Shown: positions 1 to 8,957 of the stretch, piece after piece
Layout of the letters: each line of letters opens with the position of its first letter
How positions within the stretch are numbered: position 1 is the first letter of the stretch
Origin: Desulfovibrio sp. X2
GTDB taxonomy: Bacteria; Desulfobacterota; Desulfovibrionia; Desulfovibrionales; Desulfovibrionaceae
DNA: 64,000 nt
Direction: 5' to 3'
Assembly: GCF_000422205.1 (NCBI RefSeq)
Contig: NZ_ATHV01000019.1
Span: 1 to 64,000 of the forward strand
Made by a program: the position numbers and the translations under genes
Notes under the pieces: generated by a model
Told to the model about the DNA's origin: nothing
Database searches by the model: none
Seen by the model: only the letters and a program-made list of their open reading frames with translations

Positions 1-21
1 GTCTCCGAGATCCAGGAGTAG
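1..21 (+). CDS. tuf: C-terminal end of elongation factor Tu (partial)
   Basis: Only the last six codons and a TAG stop are inside the window; they read VSEIQE. EF-Tu proteins normally end in a GAGVVxEIxE-type tail, and tuf commonly precedes rpsJ in bacterial str-S10 clusters, so this is probably the end of tuf. The stop codon overlaps the ribosome-binding region of rpsJ. The call rests on six residues and gene order only. Confidence 0.55.
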   Translation, partial: VSEIQE

Positions 22-31
22 GGTGACAGTT

Positions 32-349
32 ATGGCGAGCATGACCAGCGACCGCATTCGCATCAAGCTGAAGGCGTACGACTACCGCATCCTGGACAAG
101 GCTGTGGCGGAGATCGTGGATACCGCGCGCAACACGGGAGCCGCCATTGCCGGCCCCATTCCGCTGCCCACGAACATCCACAAGACGACCGTTCAGCGCA
201 GCGTGCACATCGACAAGAAGTCCCGGGAGCAGTTCGAGCAGCGCGTCCACAAGCGCCTCCTCGACATCCTGGAGCCCACGCAGCAGACCGTCGACGCCCT
301 GGGCAAGCTTTCGCTGCCCGCCGGCGTGGACGTTGAGATAAAACTCTAG
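32..349 (+). CDS. rpsJ: 30S ribosomal protein S10
   Basis: S10 of the small ribosomal subunit; also the NusE partner of NusB in transcription antitermination. The N-terminus carries the family motif [15 protein letters not shown] and the C-terminal half has the expected [21 protein letters not shown] region. At 105 residues it is close to the usual 102-104. The start is open: ATG at 32 follows AGGGTG at a good distance, GTG at 23 overlaps that site, and ATG at 41 would give the commonest length. First gene of the S10 operon, 10 bases before rplC. Confidence 0.95.
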   Translation: MASMTSDRIRIKLKAYDYRILDKAVAEIVDTARNTGAAIAGPIPLPTNIHKTTVQRSVHIDKKSREQFEQRVHKRLLDILEPTQQTVDALGKLSLPAGVDVEIKL

Positions 350-359
350 CGAGGACGCC

Positions 360-992
360 ATGGCCACCAAACTCGGAATTCTGGGCCGCAAGCTCGGCAT
401 GACCCGCGTCTTCACCGAAGACGGCACGGTCACCGCCGTGACCGCCGTGAAGGCCGGCCCCTGTCCCATCCTTCAGATCAAGAACGACGAGAAGGACGGT
501 TATACGGCTCTGCAGGTGGGCTTCGAGGAAGTCCCCGAGCAGCGTGTCACCAAGCCCCTCAAGGGGCACATGGCCAAGGCCGGCAAGGGCTGCTTCCGCA
601 CCCTGCAGGAGTTCCCCGTGGAGAACCTGGAGGGCTACGAAGTCGGCCAGGACCTGACCGTCGAGATGTTCGCCGCCGGCGAGAAGATCAAGGTCACCGG
701 TACCTCCAAGGGCAAGGGCTTCCAGGGCGTCATGAAGCGCTTTCACTTCGGCGGCCTGCGCGACACGCACGGCACCGAGAAGGTGCACCGTTCGCCCGGC
801 TCCATCGGCAACCGCACCCAGCCCGGCCGCGTCTTCAAGAACAAGAAGATGCCCGGCCACATGGGCGATCGCCGCGTGACCGTCAAGAACATCGAGATCT
901 TCGAGGTCATTCCTGAGGAAAACGTCATCCTGGTCAAGGGCCAGGTGCCGGGTGCCAAGGGCGGCCTGGTGATGATCCGCAAGCAGGACTAG
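360..992 (+). CDS. rplC: 50S ribosomal protein L3
   Basis: Early assembly protein of the large subunit near the peptidyl transferase centre. The start [18 protein letters not shown] and the conserved stretch around [19 protein letters not shown] (about residues 118-136), followed by [11 protein letters not shown], are diagnostic. Its 210 residues match the family. ATG at 360 has GAGG just upstream. Second gene of the S10 operon, 12 bases from rplD. Confidence 0.98.
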   Translation: MATKLGILGRKLGMTRVFTEDGTVTAVTAVKAGPCPILQIKNDEKDGYTALQVGFEEVPEQRVTKPLKGHMAKAGKGCFRTLQEFPVENLEGYEVGQDLTVEMFAAGEKIKVTGTSKGKGFQGVMKRFHFGGLRDTHGTEKVHRSPGSIGNRTQPGRVFKNKKMPGHMGDRRVTVKNIEIFEVIPEENVILVKGQVPGAKGGLVMIRKQD

Positions 993-1004
993 GCAGGTAC
1001 GACA

Positions 1005-1625
1005 ATGGCGAACGTGAAGATAGTCGATCAGAACAACGTCGAAGTCGGCAGCCTGGAGCTTGCCTCCGACGTCTTCGGAGTGGACGTCCGCCCCGAGATC
1101 CTCAACCTGGTGGTGCGTGCCCACCGCGCGTCTCTGCGCGCCGGAACGCACGCCACCAAGGCCAGGGGCGAGGTCAGCGGCGGCGGCAAGAAGCCGTGGA
1201 AGCAGAAGGGCACCGGTCGCGCCCGCGTGGGCTCGACCCGCAACCCTGTCTGGCGCGGCGGCGGCGTGGCCTTCGGCCCCAAGCCCCGTTCCTACGACTT
1301 CAAGGTCAACAAGAAGGTCCGGAGCCTGGCGCTGAAGATGGCGCTGACCTCCAAGGCCATCGGCGAGAAGCTGACCGTGGTTGACAAGCTGGAGCTGCCC
1401 GAGGTGAAGACCAAGCTCTTCGCCGACGTGGTCGGCAAGCTTGGCTTGAAAAAAGCCTTGATTGTTGTGGGCGGCCTTGATAAGAATCTCGCTCTTTCGG
1501 CCAGGAACCTGCCTCACATCAAAGTCCTCGAGGCCGACAAATTGAGCGTTTTGGACGTACTGACGTACCCGGAGCTGGTGATGCTCACGGACGCCGTCAA
1601 AAGCGTCGAGGAAAGGTTGAAGTAA
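1005..1625 (+). CDS. rplD: 50S ribosomal protein L4
   Basis: Large-subunit protein lining the exit tunnel; in some bacteria L4 also represses its own operon. The extended loop motif GGGKKPWKQKGTGRARVGS (about residues 64-82) and RNPVWRGGGVAFGP identify it. Its 206 residues are normal. Its TAA stop overlaps the ATG of rplW as TAATG, so the two genes are probably translationally coupled. No special leader structure was examined here. Confidence 0.98.
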   Translation: MANVKIVDQNNVEVGSLELASDVFGVDVRPEILNLVVRAHRASLRAGTHATKARGEVSGGGKKPWKQKGTGRARVGSTRNPVWRGGGVAFGPKPRSYDFKVNKKVRSLALKMALTSKAIGEKLTVVDKLELPEVKTKLFADVVGKLGLKKALIVVGGLDKNLALSARNLPHIKVLEADKLSVLDVLTYPELVMLTDAVKSVEERLK

Positions 1626-1915
1626 TGGACTACACCCAGATTCTCCTCCGGCCGGTCATTTCCGAGAAGGCTACCTTCGTGAAGGAAGAGGACGGGCAGG
1701 TGATCTTCTACGTCCACGACAAGGCGAACAAGATCGAGATCAGGAAGGCCGTCGAAGACGCCTTCAAGGTCAAGGTCACGGGCGTCAACGTGGTCCGCAG
1801 GAAGCCCATGCCCCGCACCAAGTTCGGCAAGGTGACGGGAAAGGTCCCCGGCTTCAAGAAAGCCTACGTCACGCTGGCCGAAGGCGATAAGATCGAATTG
1901 TTCGAAGGAGTGTAA
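1625..1915 (+). CDS. rplW: 50S ribosomal protein L23
   Basis: L23 sits at the tunnel exit and is the docking site for trigger factor and SRP. The N-terminal motif ILLRPVISEKAT and the basic loop RRKPMPRTKFGKVTG (about residues 59-73) are characteristic, and 96 residues is standard. Its start codon overlaps the stop of rplD by one base, and rplB follows after 3 bases. Confidence 0.97.
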   Translation: MDYTQILLRPVISEKATFVKEEDGQVIFYVHDKANKIEIRKAVEDAFKVKVTGVNVVRRKPMPRTKFGKVTGKVPGFKKAYVTLAEGDKIELFEGV

Positions 1916-1918
1916 GCG

Positions 1919-2749
1919 ATGGCCGTGCGCAAGCTGAAGCCCACCTCCGCGGGCAGCCGTTTCCAGATGGTCTCCACGTTCGAGGAGGTCACCAAGACGG
2001 CTCCCGAAAAGTCCCTGGTCAAGGGCCTGCGGAAGAAGGCCGGTCGTAACTGCTACGGCCGCGTCACTTCCCGGCGCCGGGGAGGCGGGCACAAGAAGCT
2101 CTACCGTATCATCGATTTCAAGCGGAACAAGCTGGGCATCCCGGCCAAGGTCGCCGCTATCGAATACGATCCCAACCGCAGCGCCCGCATCGCCCTGCTG
2201 CACTATGCCGACGGCGAGAAGCGCTACATCCTGGCGCCCGTGGGCCTGAAGGTCGGCGATGCGCTGCTTTCCGGCGAGGGTGCCGACATCAAGCCCGGCA
2301 ACGCGATGCAGCTCGGCCGCATCCCCACCGGCACCGTGGTCCACAATATCGAGCTGCAGCCCGGCCGCGGCGGCCAGTTCTGCCGCGCCGCCGGCACCTA
2401 CGCCCAGCTCGTGGCCAAGGAAGGCAAGTATGCCCTCCTGCGCCTGCCCTCGGGCGAGATCCGCAACGTGCTCGCTGCCTGCATCGCGACCATCGGTCAG
2501 GTGGGCAACATCCAGCACGAGAACATCTCCCTGGGCAAGGCCGGCCGCAACCGCTGGCTGGGACAGCGTCCCAAGGTCCGCGGCGTGGCCATGAACCCGG
2601 TCGACCACCCGCTCGGTGGCGGCGAGGGCCGGTCCTCTGGCGGTCGTCATCCCTGCACCCCGTGGGGTAAGCCGACCAAGGGTTACAAGACCCGCAAGCC
2701 GAACAAGCCTTCGTCCAAGCTGATCGTGAAGCGGCGCGGCGAGAAATAG
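1919..2749 (+). CDS. rplB: 50S ribosomal protein L2
   Basis: One of the most conserved ribosomal proteins, needed for subunit association and peptidyl transferase activity. Diagnostic segments are [17 protein letters not shown] near residue 50, [13 protein letters not shown] near 150, and the C-terminal [14 protein letters not shown] with [12 protein letters not shown]. Its 276 residues are normal. SD-like GGAGTG lies just before the ATG. Confidence 0.98.
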   Translation: MAVRKLKPTSAGSRFQMVSTFEEVTKTAPEKSLVKGLRKKAGRNCYGRVTSRRRGGGHKKLYRIIDFKRNKLGIPAKVAAIEYDPNRSARIALLHYADGEKRYILAPVGLKVGDALLSGEGADIKPGNAMQLGRIPTGTVVHNIELQPGRGGQFCRAAGTYAQLVAKEGKYALLRLPSGEIRNVLAACIATIGQVGNIQHENISLGKAGRNRWLGQRPKVRGVAMNPVDHPLGGGEGRSSGGRHPCTPWGKPTKGYKTRKPNKPSSKLIVKRRGEK

Positions 2750-2764
2750 CAGGAGTAACTGGAC

Positions 2765-3052
2765 ATGCCCAGGTCACTGAAAAAGGGTCCCTTCGTGGAC
2801 ACCAGCCTGATCAACAAAGTGCAGAAGGCCAACGAGACCTCGGATCGCCGCGTGATCAAAACGTGGTCCAGGCGTTCCACCATCGTTCCGGAAATGGTCG
2901 GCCTGACCTTCGCCGTGCACAACGGCCGCAAGTTCATCCCGGTCTTCGTGACCGAGAACATGGTGGGGCACAAGCTGGGCGAATTCTCGCCGACGCGCAC
3001 CTTCTTCGGCCACGCGGCCGACAAGAAGAGCAAGGCCGCGGGCAAGAAGTAG
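2765..3052 (+). CDS. rpsS: 30S ribosomal protein S19
   Basis: Small-subunit head protein that with S13 contacts tRNA in the A/P region. It begins [12 protein letters not shown] and carries the family stretch [17 protein letters not shown], then [15 protein letters not shown]. Length 95 is typical. Preceded by AGGAG at 2750-2754, ten bases before the ATG; rplV follows after 16 bases. Confidence 0.97.
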   Translation: MPRSLKKGPFVDTSLINKVQKANETSDRRVIKTWSRRSTIVPEMVGLTFAVHNGRKFIPVFVTENMVGHKLGEFSPTRTFFGHAADKKSKAAGKK

Positions 3053-3068
3053 CCGAGGGAGATTATCG

Positions 3069-3401
3069 ATGGAAGCCAAGGCCGTCGCCAAATACGTGCG
3101 AATCTCGCCCCGCAAGACCAGGCTGGTCGCGGACAACATCAAGGGGATGCCCGTGGAGGACGCGATGAACGTTCTCCGCTTCACCCCCAAGAAGGCCGCT
3201 CAGGAGCTGAACAAGGTCCTGAAGTCCGCCGTGGCCAATGCCGGCCAGCTGCCCGGCGTGGATGTGGACTCGCTCTATGTGAAGAGCGTCATTGTCAACG
3301 AGGGTCCCACCTGGAAGCGGATCATGCCCCGTGCTATGGGCCGCGCCTACCGTATCCTCAAGCGGACCAGCCACATCACCATCGTGGTGGACGAGAGCTA
3401 A
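3069..3401 (+). CDS. rplV: 50S ribosomal protein L22
   Basis: L22 reaches into the exit tunnel with a long beta-hairpin. The family core is visible as YVRISPRKTRLVADNIKG near residue 9 and EGPTWKRIMPRAMGRAYRILKR near residue 78, the latter being the tunnel loop. Length 110 is standard. It lies between rpsS and rpsC in the canonical order. Confidence 0.97.
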   Translation: MEAKAVAKYVRISPRKTRLVADNIKGMPVEDAMNVLRFTPKKAAQELNKVLKSAVANAGQLPGVDVDSLYVKSVIVNEGPTWKRIMPRAMGRAYRILKRTSHITIVVDES

Positions 3402-3410
3402 GAGGTCGTC

Positions 3411-4049
3411 ATGGGTCAGAAAGTACATCCCTACGGGTTCAGGCTCGGCTACAATAAGAACTGGCAGTCCCGCTGGTTCAGCAAGAAGGACTACCCCGCG
3501 TTCGTGCTCGAGGACGACAAGGTCCGGAAGTACGTGAAGAAGGAACTCTTCCACGCCGGCATCGCCAAGATCGAGCTTGAGCGCGCCGGCGGCAAGGTCC
3601 GCATCGTGGTCCACACGGCCCGTCCCGGTATCGTCATTGGCCGCAAGGGCGTCGAGATCGAGAAGATCCGCGAGAATCTGCGCAAGAAGTTCGGGCGCGA
3701 GTTCTCCATCGAGGTCATCGAGATCCGTCGCCCCGAGACCGACGCCCAGCTGGTGGCCGAGTCCATCGCCACCCAGCTCGAGCGCCGCGTTGCCTTCCGC
3801 CGCGCCATGAAGCGCACCGTGGGCATTGCCCGCAAGTTCGGCGCCGAAGGCATCAAGGTCGCCTGCGCCGGTCGTCTGGCCGGTGCCGAGATCGCCCGCA
3901 GCGAGTGGTATCGTGACGGCCGTGTGCCGCTGCAGACCCTGCGCGCGGATCTGGACTTCGGCTTCGCCGAGGCCCGCACGACCTACGGCGTGATCGGCGT
4001 GAAGGTCTGGATCTTTAAGGGTGAGATTTTGGACGAGGTGGAACAGTAA
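3411..4049 (+). CDS. rpsC: 30S ribosomal protein S3
   Basis: S3 binds 16S rRNA at the mRNA entry channel and contributes to helicase activity there. The start [17 protein letters not shown], the KH-domain motif [16 protein letters not shown] (about residues 76-91) and the C-terminal [17 protein letters not shown] are diagnostic. Length 212 fits. Its stop overlaps the rplP start as TAATG at 4047-4051. Confidence 0.98.
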   Translation: MGQKVHPYGFRLGYNKNWQSRWFSKKDYPAFVLEDDKVRKYVKKELFHAGIAKIELERAGGKVRIVVHTARPGIVIGRKGVEIEKIRENLRKKFGREFSIEVIEIRRPETDAQLVAESIATQLERRVAFRRAMKRTVGIARKFGAEGIKVACAGRLAGAEIARSEWYRDGRVPLQTLRADLDFGFAEARTTYGVIGVKVWIFKGEILDEVEQ

Positions 4050-4462
4050 TGCTTGCTCCCAAGAAACTGAAATTCCGCAAGCGGCAGAAGGGCCGGCTCA
4101 AGGGCCAGGCCCAGCGCGGCACCTCCGTCGCGTTCGGCGAGGTCGGTCTGAAGTGCCTCGAGCACGGCAAGATCACCGCCCAGCAGATCGAGGCCGCCCG
4201 TATCGCCATCTCCCGCCACGTCAAGCGCGGCGGCAAGGTGTGGATCCGCATCTTCCCCGATCATCCGATCACGGCGAAGCCCGCCGAAGTCCGTCAGGGC
4301 AAGGGCAAGGGCGCGCCGGTCGGCTGGGTGGCCCCGGTGCAGCCCGGCCGGATCATGTACGAGCTCGCCGGCGTCGAGCTCGAGGTGGCCAAGGAGGCGC
4401 TCACCCGCGCCGCCCACAAGCTGCCCGTGAAGACCGCCATTGTGGTCAAGGAGGCGATCTAA
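4049..4462 (+). CDS. rplP: 50S ribosomal protein L16
   Basis: L16 helps position A-site tRNA near the peptidyl transferase centre. Family signatures are [16 protein letters not shown] at the N-terminus, the [20 protein letters not shown] stretch around residues 72-91, and [15 protein letters not shown]. Length 137 is standard. One-base start/stop overlap with rpsC suggests coupled translation. Confidence 0.98.
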   Translation: MLAPKKLKFRKRQKGRLKGQAQRGTSVAFGEVGLKCLEHGKITAQQIEAARIAISRHVKRGGKVWIRIFPDHPITAKPAEVRQGKGKGAPVGWVAPVQPGRIMYELAGVELEVAKEALTRAAHKLPVKTAIVVKEAI

Positions 4463-4463
4463 C

Positions 4464-4655
4464 ATGGACATGAAAGCCGTTCGCGAACTCGATTCCGCGG
4501 CGCGTGACGCGAAGCTGAACGAACTCCGTCAGGAGCTCTTCAACCTCCGCTTCCAGCACTCCACCGCGCAGCTCGAGAACACGCAGCGCCTGAAGGCCGT
4601 GAAGCAGAGCATCGCCCGCATCCTGACCGTGAAGAACGAAAAGCCCAAGGCGTAG
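4464..4655 (+). CDS. rpmC: 50S ribosomal protein L29
   Basis: Small two-helix protein near the tunnel exit next to L23. It reads [20 protein letters not shown] and contains the family motif [20 protein letters not shown]. The start chosen (ATG 4464) gives 63 residues, the normal size, with GGAGG upstream inside the end of rplP; an upstream in-frame ATG at 4440 would overlap rplP and has no support. Confidence 0.95.
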   Translation: MDMKAVRELDSAARDAKLNELRQELFNLRFQHSTAQLENTQRLKAVKQSIARILTVKNEKPKA

Positions 4656-4667
4656 GAGAGAAAGCTC

Positions 4668-4928
4668 GTGAGCGAGAACAATAGCAGCAAGCGCGTGCTC
4701 GTCGGCGAGGTGGTCAGCGACAAGAACGACAAGACCATTGTCGTGCGCGTCGAGACCCTGGTCAAGCACCCGCTGCTGGGCAAGTACATCCGTCGCCGCA
4801 ACAAGTTCATGGCGCACGATCCCCAGAACGAGTGCGGAATCGGCGACAAGGTCCAGATCGTCGAGTCGCGGCCCCTGTCCGCCCGCAAGCGGTGGCAGCT
4901 TCTGAAGATCGTCGAAAAAGCTGTCTAA
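4668..4928 (+). CDS. rpsQ: 30S ribosomal protein S17
   Basis: Early 16S rRNA-binding OB-fold protein. The stretch RVLVGEVVSDKNDKTIVVRV and the following KYIRRRNKFMAHDPQNE are family signatures; length 86 is normal. It uses a GTG start preceded by GGAGAG at a good distance. It lies between rpmC and rplN as in most bacteria. Confidence 0.97.
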   Translation: MSENNSSKRVLVGEVVSDKNDKTIVVRVETLVKHPLLGKYIRRRNKFMAHDPQNECGIGDKVQIVESRPLSARKRWQLLKIVEKAV

Positions 4929-4952
4929 GCTTTTGCAATAAGGAAAACGGCA

Positions 4953-5321
4953 ATGATCCAGGTTCAGACCCGACTCGACGTTGCGGACAATTCCGGCGCC
5001 AAGGAAGTCATGTGCATCAAGGTGCTCGGTGGCTCCCATCGTCGGTACGCCAGCGTCGGTGACATCATCGTGGTTTCGGTCAAGGACGCCATGCCCCACG
5101 CCAAGGTGAAGAAGGGCGACGTCATGTTCGCGGTGGTGGTTCGGACTACGAAGGAGATCGGTCGTCCTGACGGCACCTTCATCAAGTTCGACAACAACTC
5201 CGCCGTCATTTTGTCCAAGCAGTACGAGCCCGTCGGCACCCGCATCTTCGGGCCGGTGGCCAGAGAGCTTCGTGCAAAGAACTTCATGAAGATCGTTTCC
5301 CTGGCCCCCGAGGTCCTGTAA
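4953..5321 (+). CDS. rplN: 50S ribosomal protein L14
   Basis: Large-subunit protein at the interface with the small subunit and binding site of the silencing factor Rsf[20 protein letters not shown] at the start and [13 protein letters not shown] near residue 96 are diagnostic; length 122 is exact for the family. AAGGAAA precedes the ATG. Confidence 0.98.
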   Translation: MIQVQTRLDVADNSGAKEVMCIKVLGGSHRRYASVGDIIVVSVKDAMPHAKVKKGDVMFAVVVRTTKEIGRPDGTFIKFDNNSAVILSKQYEPVGTRIFGPVARELRAKNFMKIVSLAPEVL

Positions 5322-5357
5322 GCTCTGGGACCCGAAGAAGGAAGCGCGAGGAAAGCC

Positions 5358-5693
5358 ATGGAAGCCAAGAACTATCGTGTCCGCAAGGACGACAAGGTCG
5401 AAGTCCTTGCCGGCAAGGACAAGGGCAAGGTCGGGAAAGTGCTGAAGGTCCTCAAAAAGAGGGACTGCGTCATCGTCGAGAAGGTGAACGTGGTCAAGCG
5501 GCACACCCGCGGCAATCCCTACAGCGGCCAGGCCGGCGGCATAGTCGAAAAGGAGGCCCCGATCCACATTTCCAATGTGGCCGTGGTCTGCGACGCCTGC
5601 GCCAAAGCCACCCGCGTCGGATACCGCTACACCGAAGACGGAACCAAGGTGCGCTTCTGCAAGAAGTGCAACGAGATCATCAAGGCGGGTTAG
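5358..5693 (+). CDS. rplX: 50S ribosomal protein L24 with C-terminal zinc-ribbon-like CxxC pair
   Basis: L24 nucleates large-subunit assembly. The KOW motif [20 protein letters not shown] lies at residues 12-31, followed by the HTRGN segment. The C-terminal part has two CxxC pairs (CDAC and CKKC, about residues 76-79 and 103-106), a form seen in deltaproteobacteria and some other phyla that could bind zinc. Length 111; the ATG follows GAGGAAAGCC. Confidence 0.97.
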   Translation: MEAKNYRVRKDDKVEVLAGKDKGKVGKVLKVLKKRDCVIVEKVNVVKRHTRGNPYSGQAGGIVEKEAPIHISNVAVVCDACAKATRVGYRYTEDGTKVRFCKKCNEIIKAG

Positions 5694-5697
5694 TACG

Positions 5698-6237
5698 ATG
5701 ACGCGCTTGGAAGAAATGTACAAGGAAAAGGTCGTTCCCGAGCTGACCAAGGAGTTCGGGTACAAGTCGACCATGCAGATCCCCAGGATCCGCTCGGTCC
5801 ATCTCAACATCGGCCTGGGCGAGGCGAGCCAGAACCACAAGCTCATCGAAGAGGCTGTGGACGAGCTGACCCGCATCTCGGGCCAGAAGGCCGTGGTCAC
5901 CAAGGCCAAGAAGTCCATCGCCTCCTTCAAGCTTCGCGAAGGTCAGCCCATCGGCTGCCGCGTGACGCTGCGCGGGGATCGCATGTGGGATTTTCTGGAG
6001 AAGCTCATCAACTTCTCCCTGCCCCGCGTTCGCGACTTCCGCGGCGTTCCGGACAAGGGCTTCGACGGCCGGGGCAATTTCACCCTGGGCGTGCGTGAGC
6101 ACACGATTTTCCCCGAGATCAACGTCGATCAGGTGGAGCGTGTGAAGGGCATGAACATCACTATCGTCACGTCCGCGACCAGCGACAAGGAGTCCAAGCA
6201 GCTCCTGTCCCTGCTCGGCATGCCCTACAGGAAATAA
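5698..6237 (+). CDS. rplE: 50S ribosomal protein L5
   Basis: 5S rRNA-binding protein of the central protuberance. Conserved segments are [17 protein letters not shown] near residue 27, [18 protein letters not shown] and the [19 protein letters not shown] block near residue 110. Starting at ATG 5698, four bases after the rplX stop, it is 179 residues, the standard length; an upstream extension would overlap rplX. Confidence 0.98.
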   Translation: MTRLEEMYKEKVVPELTKEFGYKSTMQIPRIRSVHLNIGLGEASQNHKLIEEAVDELTRISGQKAVVTKAKKSIASFKLREGQPIGCRVTLRGDRMWDFLEKLINFSLPRVRDFRGVPDKGFDGRGNFTLGVREHTIFPEINVDQVERVKGMNITIVTSATSDKESKQLLSLLGMPYRK

Positions 6238-6248
6238 GGAGTTACGCA

Positions 6249-6434
6249 ATGGCCCGCACCTCTCTCATGGTCAAGGCGCGTCGCAAGCCCAAGTTTTCGG
6301 CCCGCGCGTACAACCGCTGTCCGATCTGTGGTCGCTCTCGCGCCTACCTGCGCCGCTACGGCATCTGCCGTATCTGCTTCAGGAACAAGGCCCTGCGCGG
6401 CGAGTTGCCTGGCGTGCGTAAGTCGAGCTGGTAG
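6249..6434 (+). CDS. rpsN: 30S ribosomal protein S14, zinc-binding (type Z)
   Basis: Short S14 form of 61 residues with an intact CxxC...CxxC zinc site: [15 protein letters not shown] then CRICFR (residues 24-27 and 40-43). The zinc-free paralogue is longer and lacks these cysteines. Role is in the small-subunit head. AAGGAG precedes the start, and rpsH follows after 37 bases. Confidence 0.97.
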   Translation: MARTSLMVKARRKPKFSARAYNRCPICGRSRAYLRRYGICRICFRNKALRGELPGVRKSSW

Positions 6435-6471
6435 TCCGCAAGGTACCAGGAACGATCGAGGAGAATGAGCA

Positions 6472-6855
6472 ATGGCTGTCTGTGATCCCGTGGCCGACAT
6501 GCTGGCCCGCCTGCGCAACGCGCATCAGGGCCTCCACGCCCACGTCAACGTGCCGGTTTCCAAGATGAAGGCCGACCTCGCGCGCATCCTGAAGGAAGAA
6601 GGCTTCATCGCCGACTACGAAGTGGGCGAGCGCGATATGGTCATCACCCTGAAATATGCGGGCGGCAAGCCGGTCATCAACGGCGCCAAGAAGATCAGCA
6701 CCCCCGGCCGTCGTGTCTACGTCGGCGTGGGTGACATCCCCCGCGTCCGCAACGGCCTGGGCATCTGTGTCCTGTCGACCTCCCGGGGCATTCTGGAAGG
6801 CAACAGGGCCGCCACCGAGAAGGTCGGCGGCGAGCTGCTCTGCGAAATCTGGTAA
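6472..6855 (+). CDS. rpsH: 30S ribosomal protein S8
   Basis: 16S rRNA-binding protein; in E. coli it is the translational repressor of the spc operon. The start DPVADMLARLRNAHQG, and the C-terminal RRVYVGVGDIPRVRNGLG and VLSTSRGILEG are diagnostic. Length 127 is typical. GAGGAGAATGAGC precedes the ATG. Confidence 0.97.
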   Translation: MAVCDPVADMLARLRNAHQGLHAHVNVPVSKMKADLARILKEEGFIADYEVGERDMVITLKYAGGKPVINGAKKISTPGRRVYVGVGDIPRVRNGLGICVLSTSRGILEGNRAATEKVGGELLCEIW

Positions 6856-6868
6856 GAGGAATCGAGCC

Positions 6869-7408
6869 ATGTCCCGAATCGGCAAGAAGCATATCGAGCT
6901 CCCCAGCGGAGTCGAAGTCAAGGTCGGCGACGAGGTCGTCGAGGTGAAGGGCCCCAAGGGCGCCCTCACGACCCCCCGGCACGCGAAGGTCGCGTACGCG
7001 GTCGAGGGCAATCAGGTCAACATCACCCGTGTTGACGAATCCCGTGCCGCCCGCGAGCAGCACGGTCTGCGCCGCACCCTGCTGGCCAACTGCGTCGAGG
7101 GTGTGACCAAGGGCTACCAGAAGGAGCTCGAGGTCGTGGGCGTGGGCTACAAGCTTCAGGTCCAGGGCAAGAGCGTGGTGCTCTCCGTGGGCTATTCCCA
7201 TCCGGTCAACTTCCCCCTGCCTGCCGGTATTGAAGCCAAGGCCGAGGGCAACAAGCTGACCATCATGGGCATCGACAAGCAACTGGTCGGCGAGGTGGCT
7301 GCTCAGATTCGCCGCGTGCGTCCGCCCGAGCCCTTCAAGGGCAAGGGCATCAAGTACGCGAATGAGCATATCCGCCGCAAGGCCGGCAAGTCCGGCGGCA
7401 AGAAGTAA
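6869..7408 (+). CDS. rplF: 50S ribosomal protein L6
   Basis: Large-subunit stalk-base protein with two repeated domains. It starts MSRIGKKHIELPSGVEVKVG and holds EVKGPKGALTTP, the domain-two core GVGYKLQVQGKSVVLSVGYSHP and the C-terminal RVRPPEPFKGKGIKYANEHI motif. ATG 6869 (13 bases after the rpsH stop) gives 179 residues, the usual length. Confidence 0.98.
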   Translation: MSRIGKKHIELPSGVEVKVGDEVVEVKGPKGALTTPRHAKVAYAVEGNQVNITRVDESRAAREQHGLRRTLLANCVEGVTKGYQKELEVVGVGYKLQVQGKSVVLSVGYSHPVNFPLPAGIEAKAEGNKLTIMGIDKQLVGEVAAQIRRVRPPEPFKGKGIKYANEHIRRKAGKSGGKK

Positions 7409-7442
7409 CAGCCGCCGTAATGCCTGAGAAAGGAACAACGCC

Positions 7443-7802
7443 ATGAAGCTGACCAAGGAAGAACGGCGCAAGCGCCGCAAGTTCCGGATCCGTAAGAAGA
7501 TCTCCGGTTCGGTGGGCTGCCCGCGCCTGGTGGTCTTCCGCTCCAACAAGCACATCTACGCCCAGCTGGTGAACGACGAGACCGGCAAGACCCTCGTCTC
7601 CTCGTCCACCCTGTCCCTGAACAAGGGCGGTTCCACGCTGAAGCTGGACAAGGACGGCGCCACGAGCGTCGGCAAGGATGTGGCCGAGAAGGCCAAGGCC
7701 ATGAACATCGAGGCCGTTGTCTTCGATCGTAACGGCTACAAGTACCACGGCCGCATCAAAGCGCTGGCCGATGGCGCTCGTGAAGCCGGACTGAAATTCT
7801 AA
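7443..7802 (+). CDS. rplR: 50S ribosomal protein L18
   Basis: 5S rRNA-binding protein of the central protuberance. [20 protein letters not shown] then [21 protein letters not shown] and the C-terminal [20 protein letters not shown] are family signatures; length 119. An AAGGAACAACGCC site precedes the ATG. Confidence 0.97.
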   Translation: MKLTKEERRKRRKFRIRKKISGSVGCPRLVVFRSNKHIYAQLVNDETGKTLVSSSTLSLNKGGSTLKLDKDGATSVGKDVAEKAKAMNIEAVVFDRNGYKYHGRIKALADGAREAGLKF

Positions 7803-7817
7803 GGAGTGGAAGCCGTC

Positions 7818-8312
7818 ATGGCCGAGACCAACGATACCGGACACATTGAAAAGATCGTCTATCTCAACCGCGTCGCCAAGGTCGTCAAGGGCGGTCGTCG
7901 GTTCAGCTTCAGCGCCCTGGTCGTCGTCGGTGACGGCAACGGGCACGTGGGCGTCGGACTGGGCAAGGCCAACGAGGTGCCCGAGGCCATTCGCAAGGCC
8001 TCTGACCGCGCCAAGAAGGAGATGATCGAGGTTCCTCTGATCGACGGCACCCTGCCGTACGAGATCCTCGGCATCTTCGGCGCCGCCACGGTGCTGCTCA
8101 AGCCCGCCAGCAAGGGTACCGGCATCATCGCCGGCGGCCCGGTGCGTGCGATCATGGAAGCCGCCGGCGTGCACGACATCCTGACCAAGGCCATCGGGAC
8201 CAACAATCCCCATAACGTGCTCAAGGCCACCATGGCCGGCCTGGCCGAGATCACGAGCGCCGACGTGGTGTCCGACATCCGCGGCAAGGCGCTGTCCACC
8301 CCGCGGAAGTAA
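7818..8312 (+). CDS. rpsE: 30S ribosomal protein S5
   Basis: Fidelity-related small-subunit protein. Family signatures are [20 protein letters not shown] near residue 18 and [23 protein letters not shown] 7818 gives 164 residues, close to the norm; an in-frame GTG at 7806 overlaps the AAGGAG ribosome-binding site and is less likely. rpmD follows after 12 bases. Confidence 0.97.
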   Translation: MAETNDTGHIEKIVYLNRVAKVVKGGRRFSFSALVVVGDGNGHVGVGLGKANEVPEAIRKASDRAKKEMIEVPLIDGTLPYEILGIFGAATVLLKPASKGTGIIAGGPVRAIMEAAGVHDILTKAIGTNNPHNVLKATMAGLAEITSADVVSDIRGKALSTPRK

Positions 8313-8324
8313 GGGAGCCGAGTC

Positions 8325-8492
8325 ATGAAGATCATGAAGAAGCGCAGCACAATCGGCGCCACGCCCAAGCAGCGGAAGGTGCTCGAGGCCCTGGGCCTGC
8401 GCAAGATCCGTCAGGTCAAGGAAATGCCGGACAATGATGCCGTTCGCGGCATGGTGAAGCAGGTGGAGCACCTGGTGGAGGTTGTGGACTAA
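8325..8492 (+). CDS. rpmD: 50S ribosomal protein L30
   Basis: A 55-residue protein reading [20 protein letters not shown] and then [17 protein letters not shown], the normal L30 fold region, with the usual [14 protein letters not shown] ending. It lies in the canonical place between rpsE and rplO and is easily missed because of its size. AAGGGAG precedes the start, and its TAA overlaps the rplO ATG as TAATG. Confidence 0.96.
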   Translation: MKIMKKRSTIGATPKQRKVLEALGLRKIRQVKEMPDNDAVRGMVKQVEHLVEVVD

Positions 8493-8938
8493 TGCAGCTG
8501 CACGAACTGTATCCGTTCCCCGAGGAACGTCAGACCAGGAAGCGCGTCGGCCGCGGCAAGGGGTCCGGCCTGGGCAAGACTTCCGGCAAGGGCCACAAGG
8601 GCCAGCGCGCCCGCTCCGGCGGCGGCAAGAAGGCCGGCTTCGAAGGCGGCCAGATGCCCCTGCAGCGCCGCCTGCCCAAGCGCGGCTTCAAGAACCTGAC
8701 CCGCGTCGAGTACGCGCCGGTCAACCTCGACACCCTGCTCGCGGCCTTCGAGGGCGTGAGCGAGATCACGGTCGAGGCGATCTACGAGAAGGGGCTTTGC
8801 GCCGAACGCCTTCCCGTGAAGGTGCTCGGACGTGGCGAGCTCTCCGCTGCGGTGACCATCGAGGCTCATCGCTTCAGCGGCAGCGCCAAGGAAAAGATCG
8901 AGAAGGCCGGCGGAACGGCCAAGGCCCTGGAAGCCTAA
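8492..8938 (+). CDS. rplO: 50S ribosomal protein L15
   Basis: Late assembly protein of the large subunit. The glycine/lysine-rich N-terminus [20 protein letters not shown] and [16 protein letters not shown] are diagnostic; length 148. One-base overlap with rpmD at the start; secY follows 19 bases downstream. Confidence 0.97.
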   Translation: MQLHELYPFPEERQTRKRVGRGKGSGLGKTSGKGHKGQRARSGGGKKAGFEGGQMPLQRRLPKRGFKNLTRVEYAPVNLDTLLAAFEGVSEITVEAIYEKGLCAERLPVKVLGRGELSAAVTIEAHRFSGSAKEKIEKAGGTAKALEA

Positions 8939-8957
8939 ACCAGGACAGGGAAGGTAC

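Noticed and set aside
63-1517. Long open frame (484 codons) on the minus strand opposite rplC and rplD
   Set aside because: Shadow of high-GC ribosomal genes; the plus strand carries L3 and L4, and the minus product is low-complexity with no family resemblance.
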